Assembly (NCBI GenBank): GCA_003158415.1
Contig: PMJA01000264.1
Location: forward strand, 1 to 9,856
Source of the DNA: Methylobacter sp.
GTDB taxonomy: Bacteria > Pseudomonadota > Gammaproteobacteria > Methylococcales > Methylomonadaceae
Direction of reading: 5' to 3'
DNA: 9,856 nucleotides
Part shown: piece by piece, positions 1-6,322 of the stretch
How the letters are laid out: each line of letters begins with the position of its first letter
How positions within the stretch are numbered: position 1 is the first letter of the stretch
Position numbers and translations under genes: made by a program
Notes under the pieces: generated by a model
Databases searched by the model: none
What the model was told of the DNA's origin: nothing
The model's input: the letters and a program-made list of their open reading frames with translations, nothing else

Positions 1-1422
1 GATGCTTATCCGGTCGCCCAATGCCCTAATATCATCATTCCCAAACATTTAATCAAAGAATTTGGCGGCAAGCCAAAATCGGTTGATAAACCAAAAACCG
101 GCAAGCTGACTCATATCCACTTCACCGCGCATTCCATGTTCCGGGGTTGGCTTTATACCCAAACAGTCGGTGTCGGCTACGCGGCACGGATGGCCTGGGA
201 TGTTTTCCGTCCGGGTTCAAAATTACCAAAAATCAGAGCCTTGAGCGAAGTTGACTCACATTCCCAACTGCATTTGCTTAGGGAATCCGAAGAACCCACC
301 GAAGACGGTTATTTGCTGGGGTTTTCCTTTACGGAAATGGCGGATCGCTTGGGCGGCTTGCTGCGCAATATCGGTTTGACTGAGCGCTTTGCGCCGGTAG
401 TGGTGGTGGTCGCGCACGGCTCCAGCAGCGTTAACAATCCTCACTTTGCCGCTTACGATTGCGGCGCATGCTCCGGCAAGCCCGGCGCCCCCAATGCCCG
501 CGCCTTCGCTTGGATGGCTAATCATGAATCGGTACGCGCCATCCTGCGCGAGCGCGGCATCAATATTCCAGACGGCACCCGGTTTATAGCTGCGCTGCAT
601 AATACCAGCCGTGATGAAATTACCTATTTCGACCCGCATTTGTTGGAACAGCATCCTGCGCCCGGTTTAGCTGCTTTTCAGGAAGCCATGGGCAAAGCTT
701 TGCAACGTAATGCCGGAGAGCGCTGTCGCTGGTTCGAACTGGGGCCGCAAGTGCGATCCAATGAAACAGCTCATACGCATGTCAAGGAGCGCGCAACCTC
801 GATATTCGAACCGCGCCCGGAATACAATCACTCCAATAATCTTTACGCGATTGTCGGCAGGCGGGCATTGACGCGGGATTTGTTCATGGACAGGCGCGCT
901 TTTTTGCATTCCTACGACCCGAAAACGGATGCGCAAGGCGACATTATGGCCAGGATTCTGTCCGCCGTTATCCCTGTTTGCGGCGGCATTAACCTGGAAT
1001 ATCTGTTTTCCCGCATCGACAATTCGGTTTACGGCGCGGGCACCAAGCTGCCTCATAACGTGATCGGCCTGCTCGGCGTCGCCAACGGCGTCGAAGGCGA
1101 TTTGCGCACCGGTTTGCCACAACAAATGATTGAAGTGCATCAACCTGCACGGCTGCTGATTGTCGTCGAACAAACCCGCGAAATTATGGACAAAACCATC
1201 GGCAAACTGGGCGCGCTTAAAGAATGGCTGGATAACGAGTGGGTCAGATTGGTCTCCTGCCACCCTGACAGCCATGAGCTTTTTCTGTATTCGGTTAGCG
1301 GCTGGGAAACGGTAGAGCTTCCTGACGACGGTAAAGTCTCTCTTGCAGCTCAGTCGGGAAGCATCCTTGTGGGCCAAACCCAAACCATACCTGTACATCA
1401 ATTTATTAGGAGCCACGCATGA
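1..1422 (+). CDS. dabA: DabA-type inorganic carbon transporter subunit (UPF0753/DUF2309), C-terminal part
   Basis: The frame is open from base 1, so the gene starts before the window; 473 C-terminal residues are visible and the first in-frame ATG (136) is internal. DabA is the carbonic-anhydrase-like cytoplasmic subunit of DAB complexes, which hydrate CO2 to bicarbonate in a way coupled to the ion-motive force. Seen here: an AHGSSSVNNPH segment (His codon 415-417) followed 15 residues later by a Cys (460-462) in YDCGACSG. In Halothiobacillus neapolitanus DabA2 the zinc ligands are C351, D353, H524 and C539, and this His/Cys pair has exactly the 524/539 spacing. The C-x-D half of the site would lie upstream, out of view. 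The stop overlaps the next start as ATGA, implying translational coupling with the DabB-like partner. The family assignment is firm; transport of inorganic carbon in this organism is inferred. Confidence 0.9.
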   Translation, partial: DAYPVAQCPNIIIPKHLIKEFGGKPKSVDKPKTGKLTHIHFTAHSMFRGWLYTQTVGVGYAARMAWDVFRPGSKLPKIRALSEVDSHSQLHLLRESEEPTEDGYLLGFSFTEMADRLGGLLRNIGLTERFAPVVVVVAHGSSSVNNPHFAAYDCGACSGKPGAPNARAFAWMANHESVRAILRERGINIPDGTRFIAALHNTSRDEITYFDPHLLEQHPAPGLAAFQEAMGKALQRNAGERCRWFELGPQVRSNETAHTHVKERATSIFEPRPEYNHSNNLYAIVGRRALTRDLFMDRRAFLHSYDPKTDAQGDIMARILSAVIPVCGGINLEYLFSRIDNSVYGAGTKLPHNVIGLLGVANGVEGDLRTGLPQQMIEVHQPARLLIVVEQTREIMDKTIGKLGALKEWLDNEWVRLVSCHPDSHELFLYSVSGWETVELPDDGKVSLAAQSGSILVGQTQTIPVHQFIRSHA

Positions 1423-3350
1423 ACGGATTAATCTTAACCAGTTTTGGACTGCCGTTACTGGGCTTTTTATTGGTTTTTCTGTCAGATAGAAATGAGAAAA
1501 AAATTGCCACTATCAGTTTCTGGTGTAGCCATGCCATGGGGCTTAGCATCATCGCCTTGCTGATTCTATGGGCGATAGCCGGTTTCCCTAAGCATGAATA
1601 CGAGTGGTTTACGCTCTATGAAACCAGTGACTACCGCTTTCCCATCCTGTTTTATCTGGATCGGGTAGGTGCTGTTTATTTGTTTTGTGTATGGGCGATT
1701 TTTTCGATCATCGTCAAATATTGCCGCGTTTATTTACACCGTGAAGAAGGCTACCAGCGCTTCTTTATGACCATATTCGCTTTCGTGTTCGGACTGAATC
1801 TGGTCATTTTGTCCGGCTCTATTGACATCCTGTTTGCCGGTTGGGAGGTGGTTGGTATCGCCTCGTTCTTGTTGATTGCCTTTTACCGGCATCGGGTACA
1901 ACCGGTGCGTAATGCCTTACGCGCTTATACTATCTATCGGTTTTGCGACATAGGTTTGTTGCTGGGCGCGTGGATGAGCCATCTGTTGTTTCATGAAAGC
2001 CAGCGTTTCAGTCAATTGGCCGATTTATTCAACAACCCGGCCATGCCGCCTGCGGGCTACGGCTCTTTGTGGCTGGTATCGACCTTAATCCTGATCGCGG
2101 CTTCAGGCAAATCGGCGCAGTTTCCTTTTTGTTTCTGGCTGCCCAGAGCCATGGAAGGGCCTACGCCTTCCAGCGCTATTTTTTACGGGGCTTTATCGGT
2201 GCATCTGGGCGTGTTTTTGTTGTTGAGAACCCAGCCGATTTGGTCTTACCATTATTTAACCTGCGCCAGCGTGTTCAACATTGGTTTGCTGACGGTGATT
2301 ATCGCCAGTATTTCCGAAAAAACTCAGTCGAATATAAAAGGGCAAATCGCTTACGCCTCAATTACCCAGGTCGGCTTCATGTTTATGGAGCTGGCTTTGG
2401 GGCTGGAATCCCTGGTGCTGCTGCATTTCGTCGGCAACGCCTTTTTGCGCTGTTATCAACTACTGGTATCGCCGTCTATCGTCGTCCATCTGTTACGCGT
2501 GGAAGGTTCTACCGATACCGATTTTTATATCAGAAAAAGTTCACGATTCCAGTTTTTACCGGCCTCGCTGCGTGATACCTTGCCTGATGTCTTACAAAAC
2601 ACGCTGTATGTGTTCTCGCTACAGGAAGGCAATTTGGAGCTATTGGTGCGAGCAGCGCTATGGACACCATTAAAGCGTGTAGGCTCGATTATTAATCAGA
2701 TGAATCCGGGGCTGAAACTGCTTTATGGCTTGGGTGGTTTCGTAGCGGTTGGGCTGATCATAGTCGCGACCGGCATCACACATCAATATTTTGCGTTCCC
2801 TATCTCCGTCTTTATGGTGCTGGCATCAGTCAGCGCATTCAGCCAAAAGCACAGTCCGGCCAAGGTCTGGAACGCAATTGCTCTGAGTTCGATTTTGGCG
2901 GGCGTGGCGGTGTGGTTTTTAAATCCGGTCGCCTGGTTCGATGTGGTGATATTTGCCAGCGGCATAATCCCTGCCTGGATTTTAGGGTTGGTCGTCCTGT
3001 CTAAACTGCTTAAAAATGACAATTTTTCAAAAACACCTTTCGCCTATCGGGCATTGGCGGAAACGCAGCCGAAATTGTCCCTGCTGTTGTTTTTGAGCTT
3101 TTTAGGTTTGGTCGGATTCCCGATTTCACCGGCTTTCCTGGGCGAAGATTTGTTATTGTCCCACGCCAGCACTCACGGCCCCTGGTTTGCACTCCCCATC
3201 ACCATCGCTTTCGTGATTAACGGCATCGCCGCCGCCCGCGTGTTCCAGCGCTTATGTATGGGCAGGCCCACTGAGCTTAATGACGTTGTCTATGAGTTAA
3301 GCGCCGATCCCCGGCCTACTGTCGAAACGGCCAATCCGCATAGGGCTTAA
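1419..3350 (+). CDS. dabB: DabB-type proton-conducting membrane subunit (NuoL-like)
   Basis: A 643-residue polytopic membrane protein of the NuoL/MrpA antiporter family and the expected membrane partner of DabA, passing ions to drive CO2 hydration. The start is supported by AGGAG 7 nt upstream and by the ATGA overlap with dabA. Visible NuoL-like signatures: GWEVVG near residue 141 (E143 matches the NuoL TM5 glutamate), GKSAQFPFCFWL with K231 (TM7 lysine), the AMEGPTPSSA loop at 244-253, H262, QSNIKGQIAY with K307 (TM8-like), and H336/R344 (TM11-like, arginine where NuoL has lysine). The GFPISPAFLGEDLLL segment at 566-580 resembles the NuoL TM12 region but has GED where NuoL has SKDE. Between TM11-like and TM12-like segments lie about 180 residues: a soluble stretch (about 365-430) and probably four helices (about 435-530). 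That is unusual against the NuoL layout. The length exceeds the roughly 550 residues I recall for DabB. Confidence 0.85.
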   Translation: MNGLILTSFGLPLLGFLLVFLSDRNEKKIATISFWCSHAMGLSIIALLILWAIAGFPKHEYEWFTLYETSDYRFPILFYLDRVGAVYLFCVWAIFSIIVKYCRVYLHREEGYQRFFMTIFAFVFGLNLVILSGSIDILFAGWEVVGIASFLLIAFYRHRVQPVRNALRAYTIYRFCDIGLLLGAWMSHLLFHESQRFSQLADLFNNPAMPPAGYGSLWLVSTLILIAASGKSAQFPFCFWLPRAMEGPTPSSAIFYGALSVHLGVFLLLRTQPIWSYHYLTCASVFNIGLLTVIIASISEKTQSNIKGQIAYASITQVGFMFMELALGLESLVLLHFVGNAFLRCYQLLVSPSIVVHLLRVEGSTDTDFYIRKSSRFQFLPASLRDTLPDVLQNTLYVFSLQEGNLELLVRAALWTPLKRVGSIINQMNPGLKLLYGLGGFVAVGLIIVATGITHQYFAFPISVFMVLASVSAFSQKHSPAKVWNAIALSSILAGVAVWFLNPVAWFDVVIFASGIIPAWILGLVVLSKLLKNDNFSKTPFAYRALAETQPKLSLLLFLSFLGLVGFPISPAFLGEDLLLSHASTHGPWFALPITIAFVINGIAAARVFQRLCMGRPTELNDVVYELSADPRPTVETANPHRA

Positions 3351-3391
3351 ATAAAGCTTGTTTTTAATAATCCACTCTTGAGGGAAACTCC

Positions 3392-3495
3392 ATGAAAAAA
3401 TCAAAAAGTCACTCATTTTAAGCAAATTATTAATAATGGCTCAGCCAGTTTCCAGTTTTGCTTACGATGGCTTGAACAACATGTTTGGCCTATAA
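3392..3495 (+). pseudogene. Frameshifted start of an exported protein (relic or phase-variable)
   Basis: GAGGG at 3380-3384 sits 7 nt before an ATG (3392), a good ribosome-binding arrangement, but that frame stops after nine codons. The ATG is followed by six A bases (3395-3400). With seven, or four, the reading would shift into the frame 3400-3495, which encodes IKKSLILSKLLIMAQPVSSF then AYDGLNNMFGL and a stop. Joined to the ATG this is a textbook signal peptide: a basic N-terminus, a hydrophobic core and an SFA cleavage site. Only about ten mature residues follow. The simplest reading is a decayed N-terminus of a secreted or outer-membrane protein; a phase-variable tract, a 34-residue exported peptide or a sequencing error in the A run are alternatives. 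I do not recognise the family. Confidence 0.45.
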
Positions 3496-3602
3496 AACTC
3501 GGACACCACTACAAGTTGATTTTGGCTCTAAGTAAAAAAGCCATGAACAATAAAACGTTATGTGAATAGATTAACGATAAGAAAATAAACGGAGTAAGTG
3601 AC

Positions 3603-4343
3603 ATGATGAAGAAAAAAATAAAGGTAGTGGGTATGACGGCAGCGATTCTGAGCACTTCCAGTATGATACCAACCGCCATGGCAGCGACTGCCGTAGCGCA
3701 GGATGATTTACTTCAGGATGCGGGTAGCTGGGCGCAAATCGTTGCAGAAGGGAGTTTGAAAGTTGTGGATCCAAGCCTGGAAAAGGGGCGTATTTGGCTG
3801 GAAGGGCAATCCCGGTGGGACGATAACTGGAATCATTGGTATCAAGGTATGGCGCGGGCAGCGGTAGGGTATTCGCTAAGCGACCGCGCCACGATTTGGG
3901 CAGGCTACACCTATCTGCCTACACAAAATGTCGGTAAACACTTTGTGGCGCAGCAAGATGTGTGGCCGGCATTCCGTTATGTCATGCCGACCAGTATCGG
4001 AACTCTCAGTTTCAGAACCATGATCGAAAGTAATTTCTTACCGGGTAATGGGGATCAGGTTCGGGTACGTCCACGGCAGATGATTCGATTGATGCACCCC
4101 CTGGATTTTGAACCGCGTTTAAGCCTAATTGCTTGGGACGAGTTCTTTATACGAGCTAATTCGACACCCACAGGAGGTCAATCCGGCTTCGATCAAAACC
4201 GTGCATTTGCGGGCCTCGGCTGGACTTTCAATAAAAATTTCCGAGCTGAAGGCGGGTATCTCAATCAGTATTTGGATGATGCCACACATACCAATAACAC
4301 CATGCACCACTTGATAATGGGGTCACTGTTTATCAACTTTTAA
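3603..4343 (+). CDS. Outer-membrane beta-barrel protein, DUF2490 type
   Basis: A 246-residue exported protein of unknown function. Residues 1-28 form a signal peptide (MMKKKIKVV, hydrophobic stretch, AMA cleavage site). The mature part has the DUF2490 pattern: a GSW motif near the N-terminus, RIWLEGQSRWDDNW, a tyrosine/aromatic-rich GYTYLPTQNV, the QQDVWPAFRY strand and an FAGLGWTFN strand. It ends LFINF, a terminal phenylalanine typical of proteins inserted by the BAM complex. The first of two adjacent ATGs is chosen because GGAG (3591-3594) is 8 nt upstream of it. No catalytic residues are evident; family members are generally predicted barrels without assigned substrates. It appears to be transcribed alone: 252 nt separate it from dabB, and 320 nt lie between its stop and the lpxC start. 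Both flanks carry fragments resembling other exported-protein genes. Confidence 0.75.
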   Translation: MMKKKIKVVGMTAAILSTSSMIPTAMAATAVAQDDLLQDAGSWAQIVAEGSLKVVDPSLEKGRIWLEGQSRWDDNWNHWYQGMARAAVGYSLSDRATIWAGYTYLPTQNVGKHFVAQQDVWPAFRYVMPTSIGTLSFRTMIESNFLPGNGDQVRVRPRQMIRLMHPLDFEPRLSLIAWDEFFIRANSTPTGGQSGFDQNRAFAGLGWTFNKNFRAEGGYLNQYLDDATHTNNTMHHLIMGSLFINF

Positions 4344-4663
4344 ACCCTGTAACTCGGATATATATAAATCGTTATCACCCAGCATCAAAAAATTTCAATG
4401 GCTGATAATAGATCTAAAGCCATACCCGTGCCGATTTGGTGGTGGTATCAAGACTTACCGAAAGTTTGTAGGCCTCGATTTAGGTTCTTTAGGCCAATAT
4501 GTCGTGCAAAATACCACCTTTAGCCCTAATAAAAACAACTTGTTCACGCATAACGTACAAGCCAATTTACGCTTTAGATTTTAATCGATTCAATCTCGGT
4601 TTTGAGTCATATTGTGGTAATATTACTTATTTTTTGCCCCTTCCATTCGGCATTCTTTATTTT
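4344..4663 (+). other. 320-nt spacer between DUF2490 gene and lpxC
   Basis: There is no intact gene here. The first part (about 4344-4430) is A/T-rich with no recognisable coding sense. A beta-barrel C-terminal relic occupies about 4432-4584. The last 80 nt before lpxC are A/T-rich and must hold, or follow, the lpxC promoter. A weak sigma70-like pair is possible (TTGAGT at 4602-4607 and TACTTA at 4624-4629, 16-nt spacer), but it is a poor match. A reading frame open from 4499 into lpxC is fortuitous; it has no ribosome-binding site and does not resemble an LpxC N-terminus. Confidence 0.5.
4432..4584 (+). pseudogene. C-terminal fragment of a small outer-membrane beta-barrel protein
   Basis: In the frame 4432-4584 the translation reads RFGGGIKTYRKFVGLDLGSL, then [16 protein letters not shown], then [14 protein letters not shown] and a stop. 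The pattern GGG-x(n)-VDLGS-like, then a polar loop, then a final alternating strand ending in R-F-R-F resembles the last two strands of OmpA-like/Omp25-type eight-stranded barrels. There is no start codon or ribosome-binding site, and upstream of about 4432 the similarity pattern fades, so this is most likely the 3' remnant of a deleted or disrupted gene. The match is by eye only and could be accidental, but a terminal aromatic strand in frame with a stop is a fairly specific sign. Confidence 0.5.
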
Positions 4664-5587
4664 ATGATTAAACAGCGAACTTTAAAAAACACCATAAGAG
4701 CCACCGGCGTAGGGCTGCATACCGGCGAAAAAGTGTATTTGACTTTACGCCCGGCCGAACCGAATACGGGGATCAGGTTCCGCCGCGTAGATTTTGATGT
4801 GCCGGTTATCATACAGGCGACACCGGAAAATGTCGGCGAAACGGTATTATCGACCACCTTGGTAGCAGGCGATGTAAAAATATCAACCATTGAGCATTTG
4901 CTGTCTGCTTTTGCCGGATTAGGTATAGACAACGCTATTATCGATGTCAGCGCGGCGGAAGTGCCGATCATGGACGGCAGCGCCGGGCCTTTTGTGTTTT
5001 TGTTGCAATCTGCCGGTGTCGAGGAGCAGGACTGCCCCAAACAATATATACGCATCAAGCGCAGTATCCGGGTGGACGACGGCGACAAATGGGCTTCTTT
5101 CAATCCGTTTGAAGGCTTTAAAGTGACGTTTACTATTGATTTTGAACACCCAGCCTTTGAAGAGCATGTCAAAACCGCTACTATGGATTTTTCATCGACG
5201 GCTTTTGTTAAGGAAGTGAGTCGGGCCAGAACCTTTGGTTTCATGAAAGACATTGATATGCTGCGGGAAAATAATCTGGCTCTGGGCGGAAGCCTTGATA
5301 ATGCAATTGTGGTTGATGATGATAAAGTTCTCAACGAAGACGGGTTGCGCTGCGCCGATGAATTTGTTAAACATAAAATTCTTGATGCGATAGGCGACTT
5401 GTATTTATTAGGGCATAGCTTGATCGGCGAGTTTACCGGCTATAAATCAGGGCATGGCTTGAATAATAAATTGCTCCGCACGCTATTGGATAACAAAGAC
5501 GCCTGGGAAATGGTCACCTTTTCTGATGAAGACGATGCGCCGATTTCTTATATGCCTTCTGCGCAAACGCCCAGACCAGCTGAATAA
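4664..5587 (+). CDS. lpxC: UDP-3-O-acyl-N-acetylglucosamine deacetylase
   Basis: LpxC catalyses the zinc-dependent, committed deacetylation step of lipid A synthesis in the cytoplasm. The product is 307 residues (305 in E. coli) and begins [20 protein letters not shown], nearly the same as E. coli, which fixes the start at 4664 although an open frame extends back to 4499. All key residues are present: TIEHL with E77 (catalytic base) and H78 (zinc), KHKILD with H237 and D241 (zinc), and KSGHGLNNK with H264. [13 protein letters not shown] (102-114) is the conserved dimyristyl/acyl-site neighbourhood. No convincing Shine-Dalgarno sequence lies before the ATG (the leader is T-rich), so initiation may be weak or leader-dependent. 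The C-terminal tail ends PRPAE, unlike the nonpolar E. coli tail that FtsH recognises. The next gene, dciA, is convergent, an arrangement related to the lpxC-DUF721 pairing of Pseudomonas. Confidence 0.97.
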   Translation: MIKQRTLKNTIRATGVGLHTGEKVYLTLRPAEPNTGIRFRRVDFDVPVIIQATPENVGETVLSTTLVAGDVKISTIEHLLSAFAGLGIDNAIIDVSAAEVPIMDGSAGPFVFLLQSAGVEEQDCPKQYIRIKRSIRVDDGDKWASFNPFEGFKVTFTIDFEHPAFEEHVKTATMDFSSTAFVKEVSRARTFGFMKDIDMLRENNLALGGSLDNAIVVDDDKVLNEDGLRCADEFVKHKILDAIGDLYLLGHSLIGEFTGYKSGHGLNNKLLRTLLDNKDAWEMVTFSDEDDAPISYMPSAQTPRPAE

Positions 5588-5603
5588 GACGACTCTTATA
5601 TTT

Positions 5604-5660
5604 AAAGTTGCCACAGAGTCACTGATTATATTGAGTTTAATCTGTGACTCTGCGGCAGTT
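5604..5660 (+). repeat. Hairpin repeat, copy 1 (lpxC/dciA convergent spacer)
   Basis: A near-palindrome fills most of the 85-nt gap between the lpxC and dciA stops. The left arm GCCACAGAGTCAC-T-GATTA pairs with TAATC-T-GTGACTCTGCGGC across an 8-9 nt loop, with two single mismatches. A second copy lies at 6168-6220 in the same orientation. It may serve as a two-way transcription terminator, although no long T run follows either side. Confidence 0.8.
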
Positions 5661-5672
5661 ATATGTTGCAAG

Positions 5673-6134
5673 CTACTTACTACCGGACAACCGCATCAAT
5701 GTGGCGCTTAATTTTAACAGCGCCGAACTCAGTTGATTATCCGAAACCGTCAGGCTATGGTTTCGGATTAACTCTATTTTTTCGACAGACGGAATGTTTG
5801 CCTTTCGTTTAGACCCCGGCATCCCTCCGATTTGCCCTGCAATAATCTTAATTTGTACGCTATCTATCGGCGACCATGTTAGCGGCGCAATAGCCGCCAG
5901 AATAGCGGCGTTATAAAAACGCAGTTGTGACGCCCAGACGGCAGAATCCGTATAAACCAGCAGTTTTTTATCTTTGATAAGACAATGCCGCGCCTGTTTC
6001 GCCAAGGTGTCAGGTAAAACCGCCTGGATGCGCTGCAAAATCCGCCGTTGTTGCTCAATCTGGCTATAAAGATAGGCCATAGTCCGGTTCGGAAACGACA
6101 AGGAGCGTTTAAATGACGGTGGCTTTGAGGGCAT
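5673..6134 (-). CDS. dciA: DciA-like DUF721 protein (DnaB helicase loader)
   Basis: A 153-residue DUF721 protein. DciA is the ancestral bacterial loader/operator of the replicative helicase DnaB, found where DnaC is absent. The conserved region spans roughly residues 20-75: a QIEQQRRILQRIQAVLPDTL helix, HCLIKDKKLLVYTDSAVWAS with the conserved W, then LRFYNAAIL, as in the KH-like N-terminal domain. The rest (about 90-153) is a polar linker plus a short helix (LSSALLKLSATLMRLS) that could contact DnaB. The start at 6134 leaves a basic tail (PSKPPSFKRSL) as in relatives; a later ATG at residue 19 would trim the family's N-terminus. The ribosome-binding site is poor. It lies downstream of acnB on the same strand but 188 nt away, with two repeat elements between, and it converges on lpxC; lpxC-DUF721 proximity is known from Pseudomonas. 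Assignment is by sequence pattern. Confidence 0.85.
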   Translation of the reverse strand: MPSKPPSFKRSLSFPNRTMAYLYSQIEQQRRILQRIQAVLPDTLAKQARHCLIKDKKLLVYTDSAVWASQLRFYNAAILAAIAPLTWSPIDSVQIKIIAGQIGGMPGSKRKANIPSVEKIELIRNHSLTVSDNQLSSALLKLSATLMRLSGSK

Positions 6135-6167
6135 AAGGCTAATGGGGAAGCTTAAAGGTATGCTATA

Positions 6168-6220
6168 AAAGTTGCCACAGATTCACTGATTATTAAATGT
6201 TTAATCTGTGAATCGGCAGT
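6168..6220 (+). repeat. Hairpin repeat, copy 2 (upstream of dciA)
   Basis: Second copy of the 5604-5660 repeat, same orientation, ending 34 nt before the dciA start codon. It lacks three bases (TGC) of the right arm. It differs from copy 1 at a paired position: GATTCAC/GTGAATC replaces GAGTCAC/GTGACTC, so the stem remains paired. On the dciA strand it would lie in the leader or promoter region of dciA and downstream of acnB. Confidence 0.8.
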
Positions 6221-6230
6221 ACGGACATCC

Positions 6231-6304
6231 TCCCCCTTTGAAAAAGGGGGATCGAGGGGGATTTATTTATAAAGCCTCCCCTAACCCCTCTTTACAAAGA
6301 GGGA
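6231..6304. repeat. Nested G/C-run inverted repeat behind acnB (terminator-like)
   Basis: Two 34-nt arms (6231-6264 and 6271-6304) are imperfect inverted copies, 25 of 34 positions matching by my count, around a 6-nt spacer (ATTTAT). Each arm is itself a hairpin: CCCCCTTTGAAAAAGGGGG in the left arm and CCCTCTTTACAAAGAGGG (6286-6303) in the right. It starts 19 nt beyond the acnB stop, so on the minus strand it is a good candidate for the acnB terminator. Similar G/C-run repeats are scattered through many environmental bacterial genomes, so it may also be a mobile or dispersed repeat. Confidence 0.65.
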
Positions 6305-6322
6305 GTTGATTGTGTTGGTATT

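Noticed and set aside
256..1416. Long antisense open frames opposite dabA
   Set aside because: They lie entirely over a well-supported conserved gene and have no family features; they reflect the base composition of dabA.
2069..2575. A 168-codon frame inside the dabB-like gene
   Set aside because: It is a shifted shadow of conserved transmembrane coding sequence, without a ribosome-binding site or recognisable domain.
3540..3602. Promoter immediately upstream of the DUF2490 gene
   Set aside because: I found no -35/-10 pair with acceptable spacing; the promoter is probably present but cannot be placed by eye.
4499..4663. An open frame extending LpxC by 55 residues upstream
   Set aside because: The family N-terminus MIKQRTLK begins exactly at 4664; the extension has no ribosome-binding site, is compositionally odd, and overlaps the barrel relic in another frame.
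6240..6264. G-quadruplex
   Set aside because: Only two adjacent G5 runs occur on this strand before the spacer; four runs at suitable spacing are not present.
5604..6304. CRISPR array
   Set aside because: Only two copies of one repeat about 560 nt apart with a gene between, plus an unrelated inverted repeat; there is no regular repeat-spacer spacing and no cas gene.
6231..6304. Insertion sequence ends
   Set aside because: The arms are only 6 nt apart with no transposase between, and no target-site duplication is obvious.
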